Assembly (NCBI GenBank): GCA_007127575.1 | Contig: SKZC01000280.1 | Span: forward strand, 1-12,442 | DNA length: 12,442 nt | Reading direction: 5' to 3' | Origin: Gemmatimonadota bacterium | Lineage (GTDB): Bacteria; Gemmatimonadota; Gemmatimonadetes; Longimicrobiales; Gaopeijiaceae | Shown: positions 1 to 6,195 of the stretch, one piece after another | Position numbering within the stretch: position 1 is the stretch's first letter | Layout: each line of letters begins with the position of its first letter | Program-made: the position numbers and the translations under genes | The notes under the pieces: model-generated | Told to the model about the DNA's origin: nothing | The model's input: the letters and a program-made list of their open reading frames with translations, nothing else | Databases searched by the model: none

Positions 1-2414
1 GGGGCGGCGCCCCCCCGAGCGGGGCCTCCCGTGGCGCTGATGGGCAGCTCTTCCTGGACCCCCTCCTTCTCCTCCAGGTAGCGGTCGATGGCCTGGGCTA
101 CCGCGTCCGGGGCGGAGAGGACCTTGTTGGGACCGATCCCCACCGCCCGGTCGCAGGAGATGCCCCGGAGCTGATCCCGGACGGCGGTAATGGGGATCCC
201 GGAGCGGAGTGCCAGAGAGGCCAGCCGACCGATGGCTTCCGAGTCCGCCATGGCCGCCCCGCCGGCCTTCCCCAGGGTGCAAAACACCTCGAAGGGCCGT
301 CCGGACTCGTCCTCGTTGATGGTGACGTAGAGATCCCCCAGCGGCGAGTTCGTCTTCATGGTCCGGCCCCGGAGCACGGCGGGCCTTTGCCGCTTGTGAC
401 GGCTGGCCCGGGCCACCTCGTCCTGCTCCTCCCGCTCCCGGTCCCGGGCCTCCAGCTCCACCCGGAGGCGGTGAGCCTCCTCCCGGGCATCGGCAAGGGA
501 CTGCTCCAGCTCCGCTTTCTCCTCCGACCACGCGGGGGAGGCGCCGGCCTCCTCCTTCCCCGTCTTCCCGGTGGAAAGCACCTGGTACGGCCGGGAGCCG
601 TCTCGGTAGACCGTCACCCCCTTACAATCCAGCGAGAAGGCCAACTCGTAGATCTCCCGGACATCCTCCTCCGTGGCCTCCCGGGGGAAGTTCGTGGTCT
701 TGGAGATGGCGGAGTCGGTGTGGTCCTGGAAGGCCGCCTGCATCCGGACATGCCACTCGGGAGTGATGTCGTGGGCCGTGACGAAGACGTCCTGCACCTC
801 CTGGGGCACCTCGTCGAAGTGGATGTGGCCCTCCTCGGCGATCCGCTTCATGAGCTCCTGGGAATACCACCCCTCCTCCTTGGCAATGCGCACGAAGTCG
901 GGGTTCACGTCGGGCATCATGACGCCGGCCTGGTTCCGCATGAAGGCCACGGCGAAGAGGGGTTCGATCCCGCTGGAGCAGCCCGCGATGATGGAAATGG
1001 TCCCGGTAGGCGCCACCGTGGTCAGGTTGCAGTTTCTGAGGGGACGCTCGGGTCGGATCCGAGACCCCTCGGGCCGGCGAGCGCAGGTCTCGTCCGGGCC
1101 CCAGATCGAGGTCTCCCACTCGGGGAACACCCCTCGAGCCTCGGCCAGCTTCTCCGATGCCACCTTGGACTCCTCATCCACGAAGGCCATGAGCTTCCGA
1201 CCCAGCTCCACCCCTTCCACGCTGTTGTACGGAACCCGAAGCCGAACCAGAAGGTCGGCCCAGCCCATGACCCCGAGCCCCACCCGCCGAATGCTATGGG
1301 CGAGATCGTGGATCTCCCGCAGGGGATAGCGGTTCGCGTCGATGACGTTGTCCAGGAAGTGGGTTGATAGGTGCACCACCCGTCGAAGACCATCCCAGTC
1401 CACGGCCTCCTCCGCAGGCACCGACCCCACCCGGTCCTCCTTCACGAAGGTCCCGACATTCACACTGCCCAGGTTGCACACGTCGTAGGGAAGGAGGGGC
1501 TGCTCGCCGCAGGGATTCGTGGCCTCGTAGCTGCCCAGCTTCGGAACCGGGTTGTACTCGTTCGCCCGGTCGATGAAGAAGACACCGGGCTCCCCCGTCT
1601 TCCAGGCCCCCGCCACCACCATCTCGAAGATCTCCCGAGCGTTCTCTCGACCCACTACCTCACCTGTGCGGGGGCTCACCAGGTCGTAGTCCCTCCCTTC
1701 CCGGACGGCGGCCATGAAGGCATCCGTCATGGCCACCGAGATGTTGAAGTTCGTCACCTGCGAGGTGTCGTCCTTGCAGGTGATGAAGTCCCGGATGTCC
1801 GGGTGGTCCACCCGGAGGATTCCCATGTTCGCCCCCCTCCGGGTCCCTCCCTGCTTCACCACCTCGGTGCTGGAGTCGTAGAGGCGCATGAAGGAGACGG
1901 GGCCGGATGCCACCCCCATGGTGGAGCGCACCGTGTCGCCGGTGGAGCGAAGCCGGGAGAAGGAGAACCCCGTCCCTCCCCCGGACTGGTGCACCAGCGC
2001 CATGGACTTGAGGGTGTCGTAGATTCCGCTCTTCCCGTTGGACAGAGAGTCTTCCACGGGAAGGACGAAGCACGCCGAGAGCTGCCCCAGGGGACGGCCG
2101 GCGTTCATGAGGGTGGGGGAGTTGGGCTCGAACCGGCCCGTCGTCATGAGGTCGTAGAACTGCCGTGCCAGCTCTTCCACCGCCGCCTCGGAAGCGCCGT
2201 ACCGACGGTCTTCCTCGGCGATGACCCGGGCCACCCGCCAGAACATGACCTCCGCCTCCTCCACGGGCTCGCCCTCCTCATCCTTCTTGAGGTATCGGCG
2301 AGCCAGAACGATCCGGGCATTGTCCGAGAGCCGGGCTTCGGGCAGGTCGTCCGGGAGCACGTCGTCGAAGAGAACCACGTCGCGGTCGAAGCTGGGTGTT
2401 GGGGGGGCGGCCAT
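1..2414 (-). CDS. nrdJ: Class II (adenosylcobalamin-dependent) ribonucleotide reductase, 3'-truncated by window edge
   Basis: Reduces ribonucleotides to deoxyribonucleotides in the cytoplasm, using a radical made from adenosylcobalamin, so it works with or without oxygen. About 804 codons are visible and the frame is still open at the left edge. Seen in order: N-terminal helical region; SACFVLP with the first redox Cys (C115); glycine-rich GGGTGFSFSR; GGTRRGANMG; NPCGE (residues 300-304) with the radical Cys C302, N300 and E304; CNLGS with the second redox Cys C313; APTGTIS near residue 466; and DCKGVTVYRDGSR near 600. A charged coiled-coil-like linker (about 615-685) leads to a TSCPD-type C-terminal domain from about 686 (LYVTINEDESGRPFEVF). 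The ATG at 2414 is chosen because AGGGAG lies 8 nt upstream; the frame upstream has no other good start before a stop at 2540-2538. The C-terminal Cys pair expected in this family would lie outside the window. The C115/C302/C313 spacing matches Thermotoga-type NrdJ. Confidence 0.96.
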   Translation of the reverse strand, partial: MAAPPTPSFDRDVVLFDDVLPDDLPEARLSDNARIVLARRYLKKDEEGEPVEEAEVMFWRVARVIAEEDRRYGASEAAVEELARQFYDLMTTGRFEPNSPTLMNAGRPLGQLSACFVLPVEDSLSNGKSGIYDTLKSMALVHQSGGGTGFSFSRLRSTGDTVRSTMGVASGPVSFMRLYDSSTEVVKQGGTRRGANMGILRVDHPDIRDFITCKDDTSQVTNFNISVAMTDAFMAAVREGRDYDLVSPRTGEVVGRENAREIFEMVVAGAWKTGEPGVFFIDRANEYNPVPKLGSYEATNPCGEQPLLPYDVCNLGSVNVGTFVKEDRVGSVPAEEAVDWDGLRRVVHLSTHFLDNVIDANRYPLREIHDLAHSIRRVGLGVMGWADLLVRLRVPYNSVEGVELGRKLMAFVDEESKVASEKLAEARGVFPEWETSIWGPDETCARRPEGSRIRPERPLRNCNLTTVAPTGTISIIAGCSSGIEPLFAVAFMRNQAGVMMPDVNPDFVRIAKEEGWYSQELMKRIAEEGHIHFDEVPQEVQDVFVTAHDITPEWHVRMQAAFQDHTDSAISKTTNFPREATEEDVREIYELAFSLDCKGVTVYRDGSRPYQVLSTGKTGKEEAGASPAWSEEKAELEQSLADAREEAHRLRVELEARDREREEQDEVARASRHKRQRPAVLRGRTMKTNSPLGDLYVTINEDESGRPFEVFCTLGKAGGAAMADSEAIGRLASLALRSGIPITAVRDQLRGISCDRAVGIGPNKVLSAPDAVAQAIDRYLEEKEGVQEELPISATGGPARGGAA

Positions 2415-2437
2415 GCCGAAGACTCCCTGGGGCTTGG

Positions 2438-2446
2438 TGTGGATAA
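2438..2446 (-). promoter_or_regulatory. Perfect match to a DnaA box in the nrdJ leader
   Basis: The minus strand reads TTATCCACA, identical to the strong consensus DnaA-binding 9-mer. It sits about 10 nt upstream of the nrdJ ribosome-binding site. DnaA is an established regulator of nrdAB in Escherichia coli, which makes this placement plausible. A single box in AT-poor DNA could also be chance, and binding is not shown. Confidence 0.4.
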
Positions 2447-2534
2447 GAGGGTGGAGAACGACGCCTCGTTCCGTGGAGAACGGCCTGAAGTCCGCGCCAC
2501 AGGCGGTCTCCTGTGTGGAAATCCTCGCCGCGCA

Positions 2535-2550
2535 CCACTAAATCCAGTGG
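2535..2550. promoter_or_regulatory. NrdR box 1 (proximal, overlapping start of nrdJ transcript)
   Basis: The 16-bp imperfect palindrome CCACTAAATCCAGTGG has CCACT/AGTGG arms. It matches 11 of 16 positions of the NrdR-box consensus as I remember it (acaCwAtATaTwGtgt). It lies immediately downstream of the expected nrdJ transcription start and begins exactly 32 bp from box 2. This three-helical-turn spacing is typical of paired NrdR boxes. NrdR is the ATP/dATP-sensing repressor of ribonucleotide reductase genes. Confidence 0.82.
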
Positions 2551-2553
2551 CGT

Positions 2554-2580
2554 TTGCCAGTATACACCACTAGATATAGT
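2554..2580 (+). promoter_or_regulatory. Possible divergent promoter for the small membrane protein gene
   Basis: On the plus strand TTGCCA (2554-2559) and TATAGT (2575-2580) resemble -35 and -10 elements, but the 15-nt spacer is shorter than usual. It would overlap the nrdJ promoter head to head and place NrdR box 2 on its -10. This is weak evidence, because the TATAGT is part of the palindrome itself. Confidence 0.25.
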
Positions 2581-2587
2581 GGGTCAA
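2559..2587 (-). promoter_or_regulatory. Sigma70-type promoter of nrdJ
   Basis: Read on the minus strand, TTGACC (2587-2582) is separated by 17 nt from TATACT (2564-2559). Both hexamers are one base from the housekeeping consensus and the spacing is optimal. The start of transcription is predicted near 2552. The overlap with two NrdR-like palindromes supports this as the real nrdJ promoter. Confidence 0.8.
2567..2582. promoter_or_regulatory. NrdR box 2 (within promoter spacer of nrdJ)
   Basis: The 16-bp palindrome CCACTAGATATAGTGG has perfect 6-bp arms (CCACTA/TAGTGG) and matches 13 of 16 positions of the remembered NrdR consensus. It occupies almost the whole spacer between the -35 and -10 elements of the nrdJ promoter, so a bound repressor would exclude RNA polymerase. 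It also covers a possible weak -10 for the divergent small membrane protein gene. Confidence 0.87.
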
Positions 2588-2661
2588 CCCTCTCTCGGCG
2601 GACGGACGGAAGACCCGCCGCCGTGGGAAGCTCCATACACATCCAGCGGGAGCCGGACTCC

Positions 2662-3078
2662 ATGCGAAGCCTGCGACAAGCGGTGAACTCCCTCCTTCCC
2701 CTCCTCGGGATGCTCACGGCCTTCGGCGGGGTCCTTCTCCTGGAGGATCGATTCCATGTGCTCCTGGCCGTGGTGGCGGGAATCCTTCTCATCGAGGCCG
2801 GCGTCTGGCAACTCGCCAGCCCCATCCTCCCGAGCCAGCGAAAGTACGTGGAGCTTCGTCAGGAAGTGGACGATTTCATCCAGCGGGTCCGAACCCTCAA
2901 CCGGGCGGCACTGGCGGCCCGAAGTGAGGACCCCGACCCCGCCGCCTGGGAGGGCTACCGAGCCACGCTGGCCGAGATGCACGCCTCCGTGAACCGGATG
3001 GGCACTCTGGCGGGAAAAGAGGAGGGTGGGAAGTCCACCGACCCCCCTGACGAACCCCGCCCCCGAACCGGAGTCTGA
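2662..3078 (+). CDS. Small two-helix membrane protein of unknown function
   Basis: 138 aa; I do not recognise the family. Residues about 10-27 and 31-51 form two hydrophobic helices joined by a short acidic turn (EDR). Arg at positions 2 and 5 and Arg-Lys after the second helix suggest that both ends face the cytoplasm. The rest (about 55-138) is soluble, with a charged helical stretch (YVELRQEVDDFIQRVRTLN) and a low-complexity Pro/Asp/Arg tail. The ATG at 2662 is preferred over an in-frame TTG at 2554: GGGAG lies 9 nt upstream, the TTG falls inside the nrdJ promoter, and the extra N-terminal residues look uncoded. The gene is divergent from nrdJ and shares its control region, so regulation by NrdR is possible but not shown. 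It is a real gene judging by its clean membrane-helix pattern. Confidence 0.72.
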   Translation: MRSLRQAVNSLLPLLGMLTAFGGVLLLEDRFHVLLAVVAGILLIEAGVWQLASPILPSQRKYVELRQEVDDFIQRVRTLNRAALAARSEDPDPAAWEGYRATLAEMHASVNRMGTLAGKEEGGKSTDPPDEPRPRTGV

Positions 3079-3181
3079 AACTACGCCTCGTCGGAACCCG
3101 TAGGGCGAATCGTGGGCGGGTAACGGTCGTTCACGAGACCGGGGCCGAATTCAAACCGAGATGGGCCCTCTCCTCGTCCAA

Positions 3182-3200
3182 GGGTTCGAAGGACGAACCC
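3182..3200. repeat. Perfect 7-bp inverted repeat upstream of the DUF5916 gene
   Basis: GGGTTCG and CGAACCC are separated by 5 nt and lie about 30 bp before the start codon at 3232. It could be an operator or a hairpin in the mRNA leader. No T-run follows, so it is not an obvious terminator for the gene upstream. No promoter elements are convincing in the 153-bp gap (3079-3231). Confidence 0.4.
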
Positions 3201-3231
3201 CGACCCGGAACTTGAACGACGAGGCATCCGA

Positions 3232-5889
3232 ATGCGTATACATGGCTCTTCCAGCTCCCTCGCGATGATTCTGGCCGGAATCCTTCTCCTCCCCGGAGTC
3301 GGCGAAGCCCAGGACCTGACCCCTCTCCCGGAGGTTCGGCCCAGCCCCTCCGTGGAATTCGTCCGGATCAACGGCCCCTCGCCGACGCTGGACGGGACCC
3401 TTACGGACCCGGTGTGGGAGACCGTGCCGGTGGCCGACGGCTTCGTTCAATGGCGGCCGGACCAGGGGGCTCCTCCCTCGCAGGACACGGAGGCTCGCCT
3501 CCTCTTCGGAGACGACGCCCTCTACGTGGGGATCCGAGCCTGGGACTCAGAGCCCGAGGAGGTGGTGGGTCTGCTCACCCGGCGGAACCAACACTCCCCG
3601 TCGGATTGGGTGGGCGTGCTCATCGACGGCTACCACGACCGACGCACCGGGTTCCTCTTCTTGGTGAACGCCGCCGGGGTGAAGCGGGACGCCCTGATCT
3701 ACGACGACACCCGGGAGGACGACGGGTGGGACGGCGTGTGGGACGTGGCGGTGAACCGGGACGAGAAAGGATGGACCGCAGAGTTTCGGATCCCCTACTC
3801 TCAGATCCGCTTCACGGGAAACGGGGTTCGGAGCTGGGGCATCAACTTCTACCGTGAAATCGCCCGCCATCAGGAGGCCTCTACGTGGGCGCCCCTCTCG
3901 CAGGAAGATCAGGCCCTGGTCTCCCGCTCGGGGATCGTGGAAGAGGTTCACGGACTGGAGCCTCCCCGCAGGATCGAGATCCAACCCTACACGGTGGCCC
4001 GAGCCGCCCGGGAGCCCGGCGATCCGGAAAACCCGTTCCACGAGTCCACCGCCACGGGGGCGGAGGTAGGAGCCGACCTGAAGCTGGGGCTGAGCAGCAA
4101 CTTCACCCTGGACCTGACGGTGAACCCGGACTTCGGGCAGGTGGAGGCGGACCCGGGCCGGGTGAACCTCACCGCGTTTGAAACCTTCTTCCCCGAGCGA
4201 CGTCCCTTCTTCATCGAGGGCTCCAACATTTTCCGATTCGGAATCGGGCTGGGGGACGGAGACGGGGACAACGAGACCCTCTTCCACTCCCGGAGGATCG
4301 GACGGACCCCACAGGGCCCCGCGTCCGGGGACCCGGACTGGGTGGACCGTCCCGATCAAACCCGGATCCTCACCGCCGGCAAGCTGTCCGGACGGACGGA
4401 GGGAGGCTGGTCGCTGGGTGTGCTGGGGGCAGCCACGCAGGAGGAGCAGGCCCGGGTGGCCAGGGAGAACGATCCCATCTCCCGGCACACCGTGGAGCCT
4501 GGAGCCGGATACGCGGTGGCCCGGGTGGAACGGGACCTGAACCAGGGCCGAACCACCTTCGGCTCCGTGCTCACCTCCGCCGTCCGGGACCGCTCCAGCG
4601 CGGAGGAGCTGGAGCTCCGGGACCGGGCCTTCGCCGGCGGCGTGGACTTCAGCCACCGCTTCGCCGACGACCGCTTCCAGGCCCGGGGCTACCTTCTGGC
4701 CTCGCACGTGGCCGGAAGCCCGGAGGCCATCACCCGCACCCAGCGGTCCCCAGCCCGACACTTCCAGCGGCCGGACGCGGGACACGTGACGCTGGACGAG
4801 ACCCGGACCCACCTCACGGGCCATTCCGGGGCCCTGGACCTGGTGAAGGTAGGGGGAGGCCCCTGGCGAGGAGGCTCCCTCACCCAGTGGCGCTCCCCGG
4901 AATTCGAAGTGAACGACCTGGGCTTCATGAACGCCGCAGACCACTTCACCCAGGCTCTTTTCCTGGGCTACCAGCAGACCCGGAGCGGCGACCTCTTCCG
5001 CCGCTGGTCTCTCTACACCAACGCCTGGGCCTCCTGGACCTTCGGCGGCGAGCGGCGAGACCTGGCCCAGAACATCAACGGGAACTTCGAGCTCCAGAAC
5101 GGATGGGGCGGTTGGGGAGGGGTGCGACGAGGGGCCCCATCCCTCTCCCCCACCCTCCTCCGGGGAGGGCCCGCCCTCCGAACCGAAGAGGAATTCGGGG
5201 GCTGGTTCGGGTTTTATACCGACTCTCGACGTGACCTTCAACTCAACTGGGGCAACGACTGGTCCCTCCGCCGGGACAGCGATTCGTGGAGGTTCCATAC
5301 CTCTCCCAACCTCCGCTGGCGTCCGTCCCCATCCACCCAGATCCAGGCGGGCCCGTTCCTCACCCGGAACGTGGACGGCCGGCAGTGGGTGCAGCGGGCC
5401 CAGGCCGACGGAACGGACCACTACGTCTTCGGTCGGATGGACCAGACCACCGTGGGGCTGAACCTTCGAGCCGACCTGGCCGTCACACCGACCCTTTCGG
5501 TACAGCTCTACGCCCAGCCCTTCCTGAGCGCCGGAGAGTACGACGGGTTCATTAGGGTGGCGGACCCCAGGGCCAGGAGCTTCGACCACCGGTTCCAGGA
5601 GTTGGAGGCTGAACGAACCTCTTCCGACCGGTACGAGGCGGCCGCTCCGGGAACCGACGACCCCATCCGATTCGACGACCCCGACTTCAACATGGGGCGC
5701 TTCCGCTCCAATCTGGTGGTGCGCTGGGAGTACCGACCGGGATCGTCCCTCTTCCTGGTCTGGTCTCAGGCACGAGACCCACGCATGGACGGAGGCTCCT
5801 TCCACCTTGGGGATGGGTTGGACACCCTCTTCTCTCAGACCCCCCGGAACGTCTTCATGGTGAAGGTGAATTACTGGCTCAACCCGTGA
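3232..5889 (+). CDS. Secreted CBM9-like / DUF5916 outer-membrane-type protein
   Basis: 885 aa. A signal peptide (about 1-26: Arg at position 2, hydrophobic core AMILAGILLLPGV, then GEAQ) points to export. Residues about 43-235 resemble the family-9 carbohydrate-binding-like domain that often opens such proteins: a VRINGPSPTLDGTLTDPVWE start, ALYVGIRAWD, DWVGVLIDGYHDRRTGFLF and WTAEFRIPYSQIRF. The rest fits DUF5916, a predicted outer-membrane beta-barrel-like region with alternating aromatic strands (LDLTVNPDFGQVEADP, FFPERRPFFIEGSNIF) and an aromatic final strand ending NVFMVKVNYWLNP. Substrate and role are unknown; binding or uptake of a glycan or peptide is only a family-level guess. The ATG at 3232 follows a GAGG 7 nt upstream and gives the signal peptide directly. 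It appears to be a single-gene unit, followed by a G/C hairpin. Confidence 0.88.
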   Translation: MRIHGSSSSLAMILAGILLLPGVGEAQDLTPLPEVRPSPSVEFVRINGPSPTLDGTLTDPVWETVPVADGFVQWRPDQGAPPSQDTEARLLFGDDALYVGIRAWDSEPEEVVGLLTRRNQHSPSDWVGVLIDGYHDRRTGFLFLVNAAGVKRDALIYDDTREDDGWDGVWDVAVNRDEKGWTAEFRIPYSQIRFTGNGVRSWGINFYREIARHQEASTWAPLSQEDQALVSRSGIVEEVHGLEPPRRIEIQPYTVARAAREPGDPENPFHESTATGAEVGADLKLGLSSNFTLDLTVNPDFGQVEADPGRVNLTAFETFFPERRPFFIEGSNIFRFGIGLGDGDGDNETLFHSRRIGRTPQGPASGDPDWVDRPDQTRILTAGKLSGRTEGGWSLGVLGAATQEEQARVARENDPISRHTVEPGAGYAVARVERDLNQGRTTFGSVLTSAVRDRSSAEELELRDRAFAGGVDFSHRFADDRFQARGYLLASHVAGSPEAITRTQRSPARHFQRPDAGHVTLDETRTHLTGHSGALDLVKVGGGPWRGGSLTQWRSPEFEVNDLGFMNAADHFTQALFLGYQQTRSGDLFRRWSLYTNAWASWTFGGERRDLAQNINGNFELQNGWGGWGGVRRGAPSLSPTLLRGGPALRTEEEFGGWFGFYTDSRRDLQLNWGNDWSLRRDSDSWRFHTSPNLRWRPSPSTQIQAGPFLTRNVDGRQWVQRAQADGTDHYVFGRMDQTTVGLNLRADLAVTPTLSVQLYAQPFLSAGEYDGFIRVADPRARSFDHRFQELEAERTSSDRYEAAAPGTDDPIRFDDPDFNMGRFRSNLVVRWEYRPGSSLFLVWSQARDPRMDGGSFHLGDGLDTLFSQTPRNVFMVKVNYWLNP

Positions 5890-5911
5890 GGCCGGGAGCC
5901 GGAAGGTCCCG

Positions 5912-5937
5912 GGCCACCTCCGTGGGGGGGGGTGGCC
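5912..5937 (+). terminator. G/C-rich hairpin after the DUF5916 gene
   Basis: GGCCACC (5912-5918) pairs with GGTGGCC (5931-5937) across a 12-nt G-rich loop, 23 bp after the stop codon. There is no T-tract, so intrinsic termination is uncertain. It may be a 3'-end stabilising or pause structure. The loop and second arm include a run of nine G (5924-5932). Confidence 0.45.
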
Positions 5938-6195
5938 AACGGGGCCTCTTGGCTTTACCGTATACTACTGAGCCGGATGGGCTCGGGGTGATTTGCGGCG
6001 TATTTGCGACCCGGTTTCGGCCGAACCGCTAAAAAGCCACCTCTGGACGTAAGCTTCGGGCCAGGGGATCTCCATCGACCGATACAGAATTCCGCCACAC
6101 ACCCCGAATCACCCGCTCTTCCCGGAAAGGAACGTCTCCGGGAGGTGGGCTGCCCGTATATCCTACGCACATATCACCTATAGACAAGGAATCCC
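5938..6195 (+). other. Gene-free region with possible structured leader of metH
   Basis: I find no convincing gene here; the short minus-strand frames have no coding character. A TATACT (5961-5966) is a good -10 hexamer but lacks a matching -35. After it come several stem-loops: GAGCC/GGCTC (5970-5984); CGGTT with AACCG (6012-6028); a 9-bp stem CTTCCCGGA/TCCGGGAGG (6118-6126 with 6137-6145, one G-T pair) around a 10-nt loop; and GGGC/GCCC directly after. An AT-rich stretch (about 6156-6184) and the AAGGA ribosome-binding site (6186-6190) precede the metH ATG. I do not recognise the conserved cores of cobalamin, SAM or SAH riboswitches. Whether the stems form one regulatory RNA is inference. 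Confidence 0.35.

Larger units (their letters stand above)
2415..2552 (-). other. 5' leader of nrdJ
   Basis: This stretch lies between the inferred transcription start near 2552 and the nrdJ start codon. It holds the second NrdR-like box at its 5' end, a 6-bp stem-loop (2498-2515, CACAGG/CCTGTG with a 6-nt loop), a duplicated GTTCTCCAC, a DnaA-box match (2438-2446) and the AGGGAG ribosome-binding site (2423-2428). I looked for the conserved B12-box of cobalamin riboswitches and did not find it. The transcription start is inferred from the promoter only. Confidence 0.5.

Noticed and set aside
387..2573. Two long plus-strand open frames (387-1367 and 1371-2573)
   Set aside because: They are antisense to nrdJ, whose minus-strand frame carries all catalytic motifs. 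The plus-strand translations are Pro/Gly/His/Arg-rich without domain features.
2554..2661. TTG start giving a 174-aa form of the small membrane protein
   Set aside because: The TTG lies inside the nrdJ promoter and NrdR region with no ribosome-binding site. The ATG at 2662 has GGGAG upstream and starts directly before the membrane helices.
3547..5805. 752-codon minus-strand open frame opposite the DUF5916 gene
   Set aside because: It is a shadow produced by G/C-rich third positions. The plus strand encodes a signal peptide, a recognisable domain order and a family-typical C-terminus; the minus frame shows none of these.
5938..6195. Cobalamin, SAM or SAH riboswitch upstream of metH
   Set aside because: I looked for their conserved core sequences by eye and found no convincing match. 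Only generic stem-loops remain; a covariance search would be decisive.
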